A DNA stretch of 64,000 bases from Siphonodentalium dalli (GCA_032622095.1 CP136065.1:117779195-117843194); one strand, 5' to 3'; shown: positions 1 through 12,689, numbered from the stretch's first letter. Notes: generated from the letters alone by a model not told the origin. A program made the numbers and translations.

Positions 1-515
1 TCATATTCTTGTAGTTTTTACGGTATGTAACATGGATATTGATGTTATGAATATTGATGTTAAATGTGATCATGGATGATTAAGTCACAATTGGAACTCA
101 ATATGGTCATGGGACTAAATAGGATTTACAAGTTTATTTCAATGATGCTTAATGTCACTTTCAACGTTACAAATATATTACACATTTACTACCATTATTG
201 ATCCCTGGGAGTGGGAGCCCATGGGGTTGGGAAGGAGATTAAATGGGAAGATTATTCATGCTGAAATTATTTGATTAATTTTAAAAACATTTAATCAGAA
301 TTCTCCTTTTAACAACACACTTAGCGAAAGCATGTATGCCATGCTTTATACAGTGATCTACAAGTCTAGTATGGATTAAATATTTTAGTGCAACAAAGTG
401 AAAATAAGGCGACACATGTGTGCAAAATCACCTGATCATCAAACACTGGACTTTGTGTGACACCCCATTAAACTTGTGATATGAAATTTGCTAACCTGAT
501 TACCTGCTTAAATAC
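1..515. other. No gene seen (AT-rich flank)
   Basis: No open frame with recognisable protein content, RNA gene or repeat structure was found. It is AT-rich non-coding sequence leading up to the first family A element. Confidence 0.5.
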
Positions 516-1382
516 GGGTAGGGTTCTCTATTCCGAAGGTTCGCTATTCCGAAGGTTCACTAATGCGTAGGTTCACTAATACGAAGGTTCACTAATCCGA
601 AGGTTCACTATTCCGAAGGTTCGCTATTCCGAAGGTTTTCTATTATGGGAGTTTTTAGCCAGAAATGAATCAAAATTTGCGCCCCGTACATTAATACACC
701 CCAATCAAATATCTAATTTGTCCCAGATGTCGGTTATTAATAGCAAGAAGACAGTATCAGTTTATCATTTTAATATTATAGAAAGTTGAAAACACAATGA
801 CTGAAATAAACTACGAGTTAGAGATGCATTCTACCCGAACTGGCAATCTGTACTTGAAAGAAACATCAACATTAAAATCAAAACAAAGTCAGAATTGCAG
901 TTAGGTCCATTCAGCGGTATTCTGCTATACAGTAAGTTATAGCGCTCCAGTATTGATTGACCGTAAGAGCCCCACTGTTATAGTCCGCCTTTAGCATTTG
1001 GGACATTATATTAATCAAAATAACTCCTATGTAAATCATTTATAAATCAGATGATTTATTGAATTTATGTCTACGTAAAATAACACGTACTTCCTAAAAC
1101 GACATATATGTCGTTTTAGTCCTCAGCCGATAGACGACATATATGTCGTTCTACTCGCCAAAGGGTTAAATCTCAAGGAAACCCACGAAAACAAAAATCA
1201 CATTTATTTTTTTAATGTTTTAAGTTATTTCCTTCATAAAAAGAGTCTTCGTACTAAAGAACCCTCTCAATACTTTAGAATATAGAATTAACTTTTAAAA
1301 TAACAAAAACCTTCGGATTAGCGAACCTTCGGATTAGTGAACCTTCGGAATAGCGAACCTTCGGAATAGAGACATGTTCCCC
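516..1382 (-). mobile_element. Family A MITE, copy 1
   Basis: About 870 bp element bounded by inverted ends. Each end is a tandem array of a 16-bp unit (GCTATTCCGAAGGTTC with ACTAATCC variants): 526-638 at the left, and the same unit on the other strand at 1308-1371 at the right. It is the reverse complement of copies at 2745-3810 and 14185-16228, which share interior blocks such as the GGCGGACTATAACAG segment. No transposase is encoded, so it is non-autonomous. The interior holds two perfect palindromes sharing an ACGACATATATGTCGT core. The superfamily is not identifiable from the sequence; the long tandem-built ends may be multiple transposase binding sites (inference). Confidence 0.85.
1094..1149. 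repeat. Paired perfect palindromes inside family A copy 1
   Basis: 1094-1119 is a perfect 26-bp palindrome around ACATATATGT, and 1134-1149 repeats its 16-bp core (ACGACATATATGTCGT). The two are 14 bp apart. Copy 2 has lost one to a patch insertion and the other by mutation, and copy 3 lacks both. Confidence 0.8.
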
Positions 1383-2744
1383 ACTATAAATACATTTTGA
1401 TGTATCGGGTATTTGTTTATAAATATAACTCATGTTTTTGGAAAATTCCAATAAAATTTACCCTACATCGATACTATATATACAGGGTCTTCAATTTATA
1501 TGTGGTAATTTACGTGTTTACTACTATACTAATTTTGATAAGATTATAGGTGGATTTTATTGGAAGACTTTGTATTTATTTCCAAGAATTTAGGTTCGAT
1601 TTCTCTTTAAATAGATTATATCCACAGATAATCAGGTTATCGCATCACAAGAATTTCTGGGTTATTGTTGTGTATTCAAAAACTTTTATACTACTGTCTG
1701 TCGACCTACAGTTTATACATCCCTCTTGCATTAATCAAAGATGGTTGTTTCCCCATATGTGACATTATACTGGACTTTTGGTACCAAACAGTATCCCTAT
1801 CATTTTCGAACATGAACGTACATTTATTCCTCTGCAGGCACTTTATCTGATATAAATCAGATTAGATTTTATCTTTTCGCATCTGGCCTTCTGCCTCTCA
1901 GTAGCAGTCTTGGCCACATTTAGTGCAAGTCCAGTAGAGTCTTGCAAGAAAGTCTGGTACAACTGGACCCCCATTCATCCACGTATACATTGTAGCAGTG
2001 ATAACTTATGACACTTACAGTCAGACCAAAACATATACAGTTGTGATCAGAAATTACACATGTATTTTAATTGCCTTAAAATGGCTAGAATATTTCAATT
2101 TGGGAACTTGTACTTTAGAAGTGGACACTACAGGCAATGTACCGGTACTTGTATAATTGGCCAAATTTGAACTAATGAGTGAGTACAATATGTATGTACA
2201 GTTGTTAGCAAAATAAATGGTAAATGATGGTAGATCTAGGGCCCACTGAGTTGAGGCTGTATAATTATGTTGATGGTGTACTTTGATGTAGTACTTTGTG
2301 AGACAATATGTTGTCATTCGAATCCAATTTTGCACAAGCGTATTAATAATTCGTTCACTTCCTTTGTTCAAGGAATGTGTGATAAGGCCATACTTTAACA
2401 GAACCTTATGTCAAATGAAAAGTGTTGTGTTATAAAAAGAACCGATAGAGTATACAACACATCAATGTTGTGAAATGGTGTCAAAACATAAGTTTATACC
2501 ATAGTGACAGGTTTCCACTAACATATTTCTGTGTGTAGACATATCCTCATTTTGTGACTGACGGGACATAATTTTGTGACTGACGGGACATTGTTGGAGA
2601 GGCTGCATAGGAAATCAGTAACAACCAAATGATCAATCCTGTTGTCATTATCATTATACCATCCAATGTAGAAGATAATAAAACAAAAGTCAGCAGGTTG
2701 TACATCAAATTTAACATGTGGCATTATTTAGGTACTGCAAATCG
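1383..2744. other. No gene seen between family A copies
   Basis: Non-coding sequence. Short open frames on both strands (for example 2054-2371 minus) show no recognisable domain, splice context or codon pattern. Confidence 0.45.
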
Positions 2745-3810
2745 GGGAACATGTCTCTATTCCGAAGGTTCGCTATTCCGAAGGTTCACTAATCCGAAGG
2801 TTCACTATTCCGAAGGTTCACTATTCCGAAGGTTCGCTATTCCGAAGGTTTTTGTTATTTTAAAAGTTAATTCTATATTCTAAAGTATTGAGAGGGTTCT
2901 TTAGTACGACGACTCTTTTTATGAAGAAAATAACTTAAAACATTAAAAAAATAAATGTGATTTTTGTTTTCGTGGGTTTCCTTCTACCCTTTATTCGTAA
3001 TGTAAGTGAGGCATATCATTACCTGTGAACATTCCAATTCATTGGAACCAAAATTGTTACTTTGGCTCAAAATGGCTGCCAAAATATGGAAAATCGTAGA
3101 TATTTCCCCAGCGTGTCTTGTAATCGATTACAAGTTGTGGTCGATGTATAAAATTGGCTATTCTGCCTTCTATACATTGAATACTAACATGTCTGGTGCA
3201 CATTGGTTAGTTGTTACTATTGTCTATCGGCTGATGACTAAAACGACATATGAAGTGTTATTTTACGTAGACATAACTTCAATAAATCATCTGATTTATA
3301 AATGATTTACATAGGAGTTATTTTGATTAATATAATGTCCCAAATGCTAAAGGCGGACTATAACAGTGGGGCTCTTACGGTCAATCAATACTGGAGCGCT
3401 ATAACTTACTGTATAGCAGAATACCGCTGAATGGACCTAACTGCAATTCTGACTTTGTATTGATTTTAATGTTGATGTTTCTTTCAAGTACAGATTGCCA
3501 GTTCGGGTAGAATGCATCTCTAACTCGTAGTTTATTTCAGTCATTGTGTTTTCAACTTTCTATAATATTAAATCGATAAACTGATACTGTCTTCTTGCTG
3601 TTAATAACCGACATCTGGGACTAATTAGATATTAGATTGGGGTGTATAAATGTACGGGGGCGCAAATTTTGATTCATTTCTGGCTAAATACTCCCATAAT
3701 AGAAAACCTTCGGAATAGCGAACCTTCGGAATAGTGAACCTTCGGATTAGTGAACCTTCGGATTAGTGAACCTTCGGAATAGCGAACCTTCGGAATAGAG
3801 AACACTACCC
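2745..3810 (+). mobile_element. Family A MITE, copy 2, with internal patch
   Basis: Starts at GGGAACATGTCTCTATTCCG and ends at ...GAACACTACCC. The 16-bp unit array is at 2758-2850 (left) and inverted at 3705-3802 (right). The body is collinear with copy 1 in reverse complement except for a 226-bp block (2998-3223) that replaces the expected sequence. That block is identical to 5329-5554. Confidence 0.85.
2998..3223 (+). repeat. 226-bp patch identical to 5329-5554
   Basis: Base-by-base reading gives no difference between this block and 5329-5554. It lacks terminal inverted repeats, a poly(A) tail and target-site duplication. At the right edge the receiving element and the patch share TGTC, consistent with a microhomology junction. 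The block replaces about 40 bp of family A sequence rather than being a simple insertion. Confidence 0.85.
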
Positions 3811-3864
3811 AAATAAACAAATCGGGGGATTCCTGCGTTTCTTATCAAACGTCAACATATTTGG

Positions 3865-5049
3865 TCGAATTTAAGTAGTCCAAGTCTTCTTGTACTAAAA
3901 CCAGCTAAGATATTGGGATGGCGATGCTGGCGTTTAGTCCAAGACCGCCCTATATGCTCGCTTATGACACGACTTAAGCGTTAGTGACCCGCTCAAATAA
4001 AACCACAATTATATGAAATAAAATATCACAATTGCGACAATAAACGGATATTTTCCGCAGAAGACATGCTATTTTATCTGAAACCCACATCAGTTGTGAA
4101 TTTAAAACGGTAATTTAATGCGAAAAGAGACATTTACCTCAATGTTTACAATTTTTTAAAAGTATGCGAACTCGGTTGACCTCCCGAACTGTGTTCGGCA
4201 TTTTCCGTTGAAAATATTCCGTAGATTTTGGACAACAACGCAAATTACGATGAATTCTCCATTGTAATCGTAATTATGTGTGTCAATAAATAAAATAATA
4301 AATAGATTAATTAAACATTGGAGATATAAATGTAATACACTAAATAAATGAACCTTAAGTTTGAAAAGTCCCACTAAAACGGAAGAACTATATTTCGAAA
4401 CTGTGTGATTCGGTTCTCCGATTATTTTATCAACACACAAGTCAAAATGCACATCACACGCATGGCAAGTCAGACGTAAGAGTTCTAATTTGCTCCAATT
4501 TTGACAAGTTGCTTGCGAAAATTGTCAACAAAACTACCGTTCTGATCCTCCATTATGTCATTAAGTTTTTAGTGCGGGAATTGTTCTGAAAGCACATAGA
4601 AAACTGGACTTTCGGGCGATCGGTTTTCGACATTTTTGTTCGGAAAACCCGCGCTATATATAGAAACGGAAAGTAGAATTCCCAGAACGAACAGCGGATT
4701 ATGCCGAACTTATTCGGACCACTTCGGCTTTCGGTTAAAACGTAAACAAACAGATAAACAAATCGATGTTTGTGTCAATCAACCGGAATATTCTATGTGT
4801 AATTTAACATTAAAGTTAGATTATTATACACCATTATGACCATAAGATGTAAGCCTTTCCGATGTATATAGCATCATGTATTGATTTGCTAGGTAAATCG
4901 AGTAAAATACACCACAGATTCCCGCCACAGATCGTGGGCGTAAGTCGTGTGGTAGGATTGGTATGCAAGCGGGCTTGGACTAAACGCCAGCATCGCCATC
5001 CCAATATCTTAGCTGGTTTTAGTACAAGAAGACTTGGACTAAATTTAAG
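3865..5049 (+). mobile_element. Family B TIR element, copy 1
   Basis: Inverted arms of about 85 bp at 3865-3950 and 4962-5049, both containing CCAAGTCTTCTTGTACTAAA on one strand or the other. The ~1.0 kb interior matches 49430-50600 in reverse complement, including a block with a TATA-like stretch near 4655. Open frames at 4156-4452 (minus) and 4636-4839 (plus) resemble no transposase I know. It is probably a non-autonomous DNA transposon; the superfamily is unresolved. Confidence 0.75.
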
Positions 5050-6129
5050 ATGAAGTTATCTGCAATGACATTATTGACTTCTGTAAATGGAAATTATTAG
5101 CAATATTTGAAATGCAGAGAGTGAACCACCGATCGATCTATAAATTATTATAATAGCCCAATCGGGCTGAACTAGATCGATTGGTCTTCCTGGCATAGTG
5201 TTCGCTGCTGTGAGAGAGGGGCCTCTAAATTTCTTAAATATTAAAATTTTGTTTGTTTTCAGATTTGTACAAATTTATAATGAATATTGGGATTCTAGTC
5301 ACATTTCAACAAGAAATTAACAGATCTTCGTAATGTAAGTGAGGCATATCATTACCTGTGAACATTCCAATTCATTGGAACCAAAATTGTTACTTTGGCT
5401 CAAAATGGCTGCCAAAATATGGAAAATCGTAGATATTTCCCCAGCGTGTCTTGTAATCGATTACAAGTTGTGGTCGATGTATAAAATTGGCTATTCTGCC
5501 TTCTATACATTGAATACTAACATGTCTGGTGCACATTGGTTAGTTGTTACTATTGTCACCACTGACATTACCAGAAATGTTGGATTTTTCTCTCACAAAC
5601 TTGACAAAAATATCGGCAAAAAATAACTTTTCAGGTTTGGACCATTTTTTCAAGTAAAATGTTACTATCTTTGGTATGAAAGGTGTTTATTGTTTTCGTC
5701 TATCTTAAATGTGTCACACTACGGTGTTTATAGACCAAATTGTTCAAGATGGCTTCCAAAATGGCAACCAGATTTGGTAAAAAGTTCATTTTTTACATAT
5801 ATCCCGAAAATTATTCTCTGCGTTATCCGAAAAGGTAGCAAATTGTGACTCACTTGGTTATCATACGTGTAGGTTAAATAGCTGACAACTACATGTTCTA
5901 TTCTGATTGTCACAGTTCCGTATGGGGCATGACAAATTCATTTTAAAGTTGAAGTATGGAATTTTGCCAAGAACCTCTTTTGTGATTCTGGCCATATTAT
6001 TGGAAGGAGATGGGCAGAACTTTGAGACGGAACTGAGATAAACCATAACATGTGGCTATTCTTTCCCATGAGGATAAACATTGATCAACTGGATACAGGG
6101 TGGATGCCAATATGGCAGCCAGGGAGTTA
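5050..6129. other. No gene seen; donor of the 226-bp patch at 5329-5554
   Basis: Non-coding. 5329-5554 is the second copy of the block found inside family A copy 2. Here it is flanked by sequence seen nowhere else in the window, so this is more likely the original locus. Confidence 0.6.
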
Positions 6130-8180
6130 CTGTATGATCATAGGTGAGGTGAATAGGTATACATGGAGTTATTGTATGTCATGAACGATTTGAATAGGTA
6201 TACAATGAATGACTATATGGTTATGAGTGGGGTGTCCATGGTAAGATGTATATGTATATACGGAGTGGTCATGTGTGAGGTGAATCGGTATGCATGGAGT
6301 GACTGTATGGTGTATGGTTGTGTGTAACCAGTACGGGTGCACCCGATGTGGCTGTGTGGGCATGTATGTGGTGTCCATGGATATAACGAGAGTAGCTATA
6401 TGGTCATCTGTGTTGTTTGTGTATACACGGAGTGACTGTTTCAATGTTTTATTATGCCTTAGCCATAAATCAATATGTAAGATAAGCGCATTAGTAAGTT
6501 AACAAGATAGTATTAGTTACATGATTATGATGATGATGCATGATGGTGATGATGAAGATTATGATAATGATGATGAAGATGATATATTTGTGGTTATGGT
6601 GGTATATACACTTATTTACATTGTTGGACCCCCGGTATGTCATCTGTCTTCTAATTCATACATGTGTTTACTCGTGTACATCTGATTCGCAAATTATTGC
6701 ATCGCATAAATCTGATAACATTTTAGTACTTTTAAATTAGCATCTATAATTTCTCGTGTCTAAATATCGCAGACTACTTTACCATTGAACGACTTCAGTC
6801 AATCTATCTGCCAGTTCATCAATCAGAATCACGATGGTCGCGGTTGGTTGCCTTTGATTGACTGTTTGATTGGGCAGAGCACTTGGCTACTACAATAGAA
6901 TGTCTTGTTCTCTCACACGCAAGTTTTGTCTTGGTCTTCAGGCATGTATCTACCTGTAAATCCACATGTGCGTGTTATCACGACAGGCAAGTAAATTTGT
7001 ATTATGTCAGGCCATAATTATGTCATGTATATCTACGAATAATATAATGTCAGGTATATTGCTTGTATATGTATAATTGGTCACTTGTATATTTGCGAAT
7101 CCTGAGTAAGGTCGTGGGTGGGATGTACACTTGTACCGTGTGTGGCTGTATTGTGACAGGTGGGTCTATATGTATACACGTGCTGTCTATATGATCACGG
7201 ATGGGGTGTGTTGATAATTAGGGTGTGATTGTATGGCTATGGGTAATGTGTATAGGTATACATGGAATGATTAGCTGTATGATCATGGATGGCGTGTATG
7301 AGTATACATTGAGTTGTTAAATTGTCAAATGTGAGGTGTATATGCAAGTACGGAAGGTATGAGTGGTCGTATGCGGGTGCTGGTATATCTGGAAGAGCTG
7401 CATAGCCATTGGTGACGTGTATATGTATACCTGGACCCTGGCGTGACTCTATGGCCATGTGTGGGCTGTGTGTGTTATACATGGTGTGAATATATGGCAA
7501 CGTGTCAGGTGTAGGAGTATACCTTGATTGGCTATGGTGTGACGAACAGGTATACAGGGAGTGACTTATGGCCAATGAAGGAGGTGAATATGTATACAAG
7601 GATTGACCATGAGCATGTATGAATGTTTTGAATAGGTACACATTGGGTGACTATATGGTCATAGGTTATGTGAAGAGTATACCCAGTGTCATGGGTGAGT
7701 GTATGTGCATGAAGCGAGTGGCTATAGGACAATTGGTGAGGTGCATATGTATACTTGGAGTTACTCATTGACCATTGTTGTGGTGTTCGTGTATATCTTG
7801 AATGTCGATTTGGCCATGGGTGTGAAGATTATGTATACAGGTGGTGACCGTGTGGCCAATGGTGGGGTGTGAATGAGTATGCAAAGATTGCCTTATGATC
7901 ATGACATATATCGCTATCGTGTCATGACATGACACGACATATATAAATATACATCCCACCCGTTACCAAAATGGCACTCCCTATATACCCAGACGCTCGC
8001 CAATGACCATCCAGCTTACTCCAGTTATGCATATGCACTTCAATCATGACCGTATAGTCATTCCATGTACACCTATACACATTACCCATAACCATACAAT
8101 CATTCCCTATTTATCCACACAGTCCATCCATGACCATGCAGACAGCACATGTATATACATACACCTGTTTCGCTCAGGTC
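6130..8180. repeat. Degenerate minisatellite that changes orientation
   Basis: Repeated diverged units of about 45-60 bp built around GTATACATGGAGTGACTATA and TGGTCATGGGTGAGGTGTAT, at 6130-6440 and 7095-7920 in plus orientation. The motifs run in reverse complement from about 7935 to 8180. A segment of about 130 bp at 7155-7290 is the inverted partner of about 8030-8180. A near-palindrome (TCGTGTCATGACATGACACG) lies at the switch, about 7917-7937. The open frames here (for example 7237-7641 minus) are low-complexity by-products of the repeat. Confidence 0.75.
6522..6585. repeat. ATG/GAT microsatellite
   Basis: Imperfect run of GATGAT/ATGATG trinucleotides inside a gap of the minisatellite. 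Confidence 0.85.
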
Positions 8181-9539
8181 GATCAAATGAACAACACCAT
8201 GGTTGTAGAACTTTAATAATTTATTGTTTCAACATATAAAGAAAAGAAAATTAGTATTACAATGATGCAGAGTGATGCTGAGTGAAGTGTAGAATAACAT
8301 GGATGCGACATAGTTAATACATTAGATACAGCGAAAATGCGACATGATAGCTACCGAACATGACACAACAAAACTGAGAAATTGTAGCAACATACTTATG
8401 ATACATATATACAGAAACCGCCGTAAGACAACATGGATATAACAAAAAAGGCTACTAAATATCTCACATGGAAATGGACTCATTATAACAACACACCTCA
8501 CTTGTGAATGCATAAGGCAATTACATACATACACCACAAAAAGGCCAATATCTCACACGCAAATGGCTACATTACTAACACATACAAAAGAGCACCTCAC
8601 ACACGAATGAACACGAGATTTATAGACATACTGCAGCATAAATGTTGAATGCAAATACACACATTAACAACTATATGCACATGATATAGCAGGGAGTGAG
8701 AAAGTAATAAAGATATAAAGCACAAAGTCAAGAGTAAGATAAAGAAGAAATGATAGGGGTAAATTAATATACATGTTATGAGTACAATCACTTACACAAT
8801 AGCGGGCATTTGACCGAGAGCGTTCATTGGTAAAGTTCCGGAAGAATAGTAGCAGAATGTTGAGTTTATTCAAACATCCCTGGTTGTGAAAGCATAGCGA
8901 GAATCCAAGTTTTCGATAGAAGATGAACCGATGAAGTCTGGGATAGCGATTGTGCGGTAAATCGTTGCAGTTTTTGAGATGACACACCTAATTGGTCTCA
9001 GTTAGTAGAGTATGCCACATGCAGAACGGCATTTATTCACAGAGTCAACTAGCTAAGATAAAAGTAAAGACATCAGGATTCATGTTCAACCACAGGCATC
9101 AATAAGACACTGATCACTATGATCTGCGTGTGTCCACACCTCTCTTCCAGATATTTAGCACATGTCCATGTTTCACAACTGGCGGGATTATCATGCAGGC
9201 ACGACATTAGCAGTTTTCCAGAAATATTCACAAGCGTGCGACAAGCATTTTGATGACCAGGAATCAATTGGGATCCGAATGACTGTAGCGTTCGAACAAC
9301 CTTAACACATATTATCACAAAGTGATACAACACCCACCTGTCACAATGCAGGTACACCTGTACATCCCACCCATGACATTACAGTCACTCCATTCCCGGA
9401 TTTCCCGACTATATGTCGACATTCGGAAAGCGAAACAAGCCAATTGTTCTCCCTTCCAAGCAATTAACTTGGGTTACAACTATAATTATTGAAGCTGCAT
9501 AGATTTTTGTTACAATTTGTCTCAAGTCTATCGACGTTG
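8181..9539. other. No gene seen; ~95-bp tandem duplication at 8449-8608
   Basis: Two diverged copies of a unit with 'AATATCTCACA..GCAAATGG' and 'CACCTCAC..GAATG' lie at about 8449-8505 and 8541-8608. One stray minisatellite-like unit lies at 9340-9400. Nothing coding is recognisable. Confidence 0.5.
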
Positions 9540-10500
9540 TGTTAACCCTATTCCACATTTAATGTTCAAAAACATAATTCGACAGGGACCAGTTGTCCGA
9601 AGCAACGGCTTAATCGATACTCTCGTTGTATCTCGATTGGAAAGAACGCTATTTAATTTGCTTATATATATATAGCGTTGGCCTTTTATTTCCAGCGCCA
9701 CCTTTTGCAAATGTTGCCAAACAATCATGCAAGTACCGAGTATTCAAGCTCAACCAAGCAACTATTAGCTTCCAGCTATATCGTGACGTGAGCCTTCCAG
9801 ATTGCTCTTTTTGCCAAACAATCATGCAATTACCGAGTATTCAAGCTCAATTGAGCAACTATGGCACAGGCCATCGAAACCAGTTGGCTAAAGAAATCCG
9901 TTTTATTAAACGAAACAACATCACCTGTGTGATCTGTGTAACTTTTAGCGCATTAAACTCGGCTGCGAAACACTCCATTCGGTCTCCCGCGACCTTAGTC
10001 GTTCCGTCGGCAAATTTCCACATTTAATTTTCAAAAACATAATTCGACAAGGACCAGTTGTCCGAATCGAAGCAGCGGCTTAATCGATACTCTCGCGGTG
10101 GTATCTCGATTGGAAAGAACGTTATTTCGTTTGCTTAGCGTTTGGGGTTTTATTTCTAACGCCACCTTATGCAAAATGTTGCCAAACAATCATGCAAGTA
10201 CCGAGTATTCAAGCTCAATCGAGCGAGCGTGCCACCGGTCATCGAAACCAGTTGGCTCACATCACCCGTGTGATCGGTGTAACGTTTAGCGCATTGAAAG
10301 CGGCTATACCTTAACCGTTCCTTAAATTCCGCTTTAATCCCATCAATTATGTTTGCTGGACCGGTTCCCATCTATCTCTTCTGACCCAAATTGCGTGAGT
10401 TTCGGATTTACATACCCTATTTGAACCCGCAATATATATCTCCACGTTGAGCCCGTTTGTGCCTCTTCCCACATCATGTTCCAAACACTTCGAAACTTGT
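9540..10500. repeat. Long diverged tandem repeats, CpG-richer
   Basis: The segment from TTCCACATTTAAT to CAAGCTCAA at 9552-9752 recurs at 10016-10219. The part with GCCAAACAATCATGCAA and CAGTTGGCT also recurs at about 9812-9895 and 10182-10258. The region holds visibly more CG dinucleotides than its flanks. Open frames through it are repeat-derived. Confidence 0.7.
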
Positions 10501-11180
10501 ATCATCACCTGGACACATATTGTGCCCATGGACCAGACACTCCGTGGTCTGTTACGTATCACCGGAACGCGATATCATTGCGCTTTCCCCCGATGAATCG
10601 TCACCTGGACAACTTTTGTGCCCATGAACCAGACTCTCCGTGGTCTAGCTGTTCCGTATCATCGGAACGCATTATCATAGCGCTTTCCGCCGATGAATCG
10701 TCACCTGGACAACTTTTGTGCCCATGAACCAGACACTCCGTGGTCTGTTCCGTATCATCGGAACGCAATACCATTGCGCTTTCCACCGATGTGGGGTAAC
10801 CGATACCCGATGTGCCCTGTGTCTCCACCGGTAATATACCTGAATCCGAGACACCCCTCTCGAAGGGTTGCACCTCCCATGGATATACTCTATATCCATC
10901 CCGTGGACACTTCGTGTATCCGTTACCTGGAGCGTCCAGTGCTCCCGAGAGGTAACCGCTGTAGCCTGTTTCGGAGGCATCCGTGAAAAGGCACCCTTCC
11001 GCCTCTGCGCATTCGGCTTTAACGAAGTCGGCCCGTTCGCCTGTTTAATTCGATCGACCCAATATCGCAACTCTATGTATTCGATTCGGTGTTCAACGAC
11101 CTTAACCGTACCACCGACAAAATTCCACTCTAAACCAGTCGATTTCTTTTGCTGGACCGGTTCCCAACTATCTGTTCTGA
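10501..11180. repeat. ~96-100 bp satellite, three units, with paired hairpins
   Basis: TGTGCCCATG recurs at 10521, 10617 and 10717 (spacings 96 and 100). Each unit holds two small inverted repeats: CCAGACACTCCGTGGTCTG, and GTTCCG...CGGAAC with a short loop. From about 11090 to 11180 a related copy of 10300-10400 follows (TGCTGGACCGGTTCCCA). Confidence 0.7.
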
Positions 11181-12376
11181 CACAAATTGGGCATTATCCA
11201 ATGATCTATGATGCTTTAACATGAAAGATGTTGACATATATAGTTAGGAAAGGCAAACGATAGCACTTTTGATAACAGATATGATATATTCTGGAACACC
11301 AATGGCTATTAACAATGGCAAATGCTCACTAATCTTGATTATCGGGCTATGGATGTCCGCGGTGCTATAATTGCGGCCGTTTTGGCGACCGCCTTCCGAA
11401 AATGGCTTTTGCTTGTCGGTTATCGCGGAATTTGATCGTAGCAGCGTTTTGTAAATCTCAATTTTCCTCCATGCTATCACTGCGGCCATTTTGGCGACCA
11501 TATGCCGAAAATTGTTTCGGTTGGTCGGTTACCACAGAATTTATTTTTCATATCAGCGTTTGTAAATCTTAATTTTTTGGACCTTTTAAATGAAAGGGAA
11601 TATAATTTGCGCGTGTATCTTCACGATCATCGCGCTCGATATCCCGTCCGTACACATTTGTGTGCAAACATTTTTGGCCCTCAACCCCAATTTCATCTGA
11701 CATAACCCAAGTAAAAGGGATACTTGATCAGACAAACAACCACAATTTTAAAGGAAAATAATGCAACCCGCCTGTACTACTTATCAGAATATATATCTCT
11801 TTCGCAAAATTAACATGCCTGATATTTATCGTCTCATTTGAGCCAAGCTCACACCCTCTGAATTTGTAATTCGGTAACATGAAATGTATGAAAATAGCTC
11901 GTATTTATTCGGGAACACCATCCATTCCACACATGCTAAAACTCTAATTCTTCTACAAATATACTGTTGTCCCCTCTCCCAGGGACCACTCTCAGATTAT
12001 ATCCACTCTCAAACACCGATTCTGAACGCACCGCTGAAAATATGATTTATTTCGGGCGAGTCTATTGCCGCAATGCAAATGCCAAACGACCGTTGTTTCG
12101 TAGAAATGATATATAAGAAATACTAGCTGCTTTGAATATTCAATTCATGAAAACGAATATAACGCATTTGCTTCAACAGTCAATGGCGGATTCAACGCGA
12201 CTTTTAAAACCAATTGGTTTTATTCAGAGTATATCCAAGTGACTCTCCTCGTGCTGATATAATTATGTTGATAACAGCTTCGAGTTCGAAATCAATTCCG
12301 CAATCCTATATTTCAAAAAGCTCCTTTTTCGGATTTGGTCAGCTATTGAATCAATGTGCTTCCCAGTAAGCACCCA
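11181..12376. other. No gene seen; ~112-bp tandem pair at 11365-11580
   Basis: Two diverged units containing GCGGCCATTTTGGCGACC, CCGAAAA, GGTCGGTTA and AGCGTTTGTAAATCT lie side by side. The rest is non-coding. Confidence 0.5.
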
Positions 12377-12689
12377 TCACTGTGCTGTCACCAATCGTTG
12401 TATTGCCACTCTGAGCGCATTCTCGATTTTCGGGGATTCAAAAAAACTCTGTACTGAGTCATGTGCTACCCTTTTGCAAATATTATCTGTCGAGAAATAA
12501 TAATTATCTACATGTATGGTGGCACTTCTTGTCATATATATTTCCGTTGGGAGGATTTGCGTCTGTAAACATTCAGTTCGCCATTCATCCACATATTATA
12601 AGTAAAAACAAAATACTTATCTGTATCATGTCGTATGCATCAGATCATCTGTAATTCGTGAACACATGACAGGTTCTTGTTGTCTGACG

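Noticed and set aside
516-650. CRISPR or telomere-like 16-bp repeats
   Set aside because: The units are the inverted ends of a MITE, paired with an opposite array about 0.7-2 kb away in three copies.
3006-3305. 99-codon ORF repeated at 5339-5626
   Set aside because: Both lie on the identical 226-bp patch; the frames diverge outside it.
7237-7959. His/Thr/Tyr-rich ORFs (134 and 78 codons, minus)
   Set aside because: Translated minisatellite; composition follows the GTATACATGG repeat.
6522-8180. CRISPR-like array
   Set aside because: Units are contiguous and diverged, with no constant repeat/spacer alternation; eukaryotic context.
10476-11224. Overlapping ORFs of 83-131 codons on both strands
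   Set aside because: All lie on the ~98-bp satellite and related tandem repeats; openness on both strands follows from the low stop content of this CpG-richer DNA.
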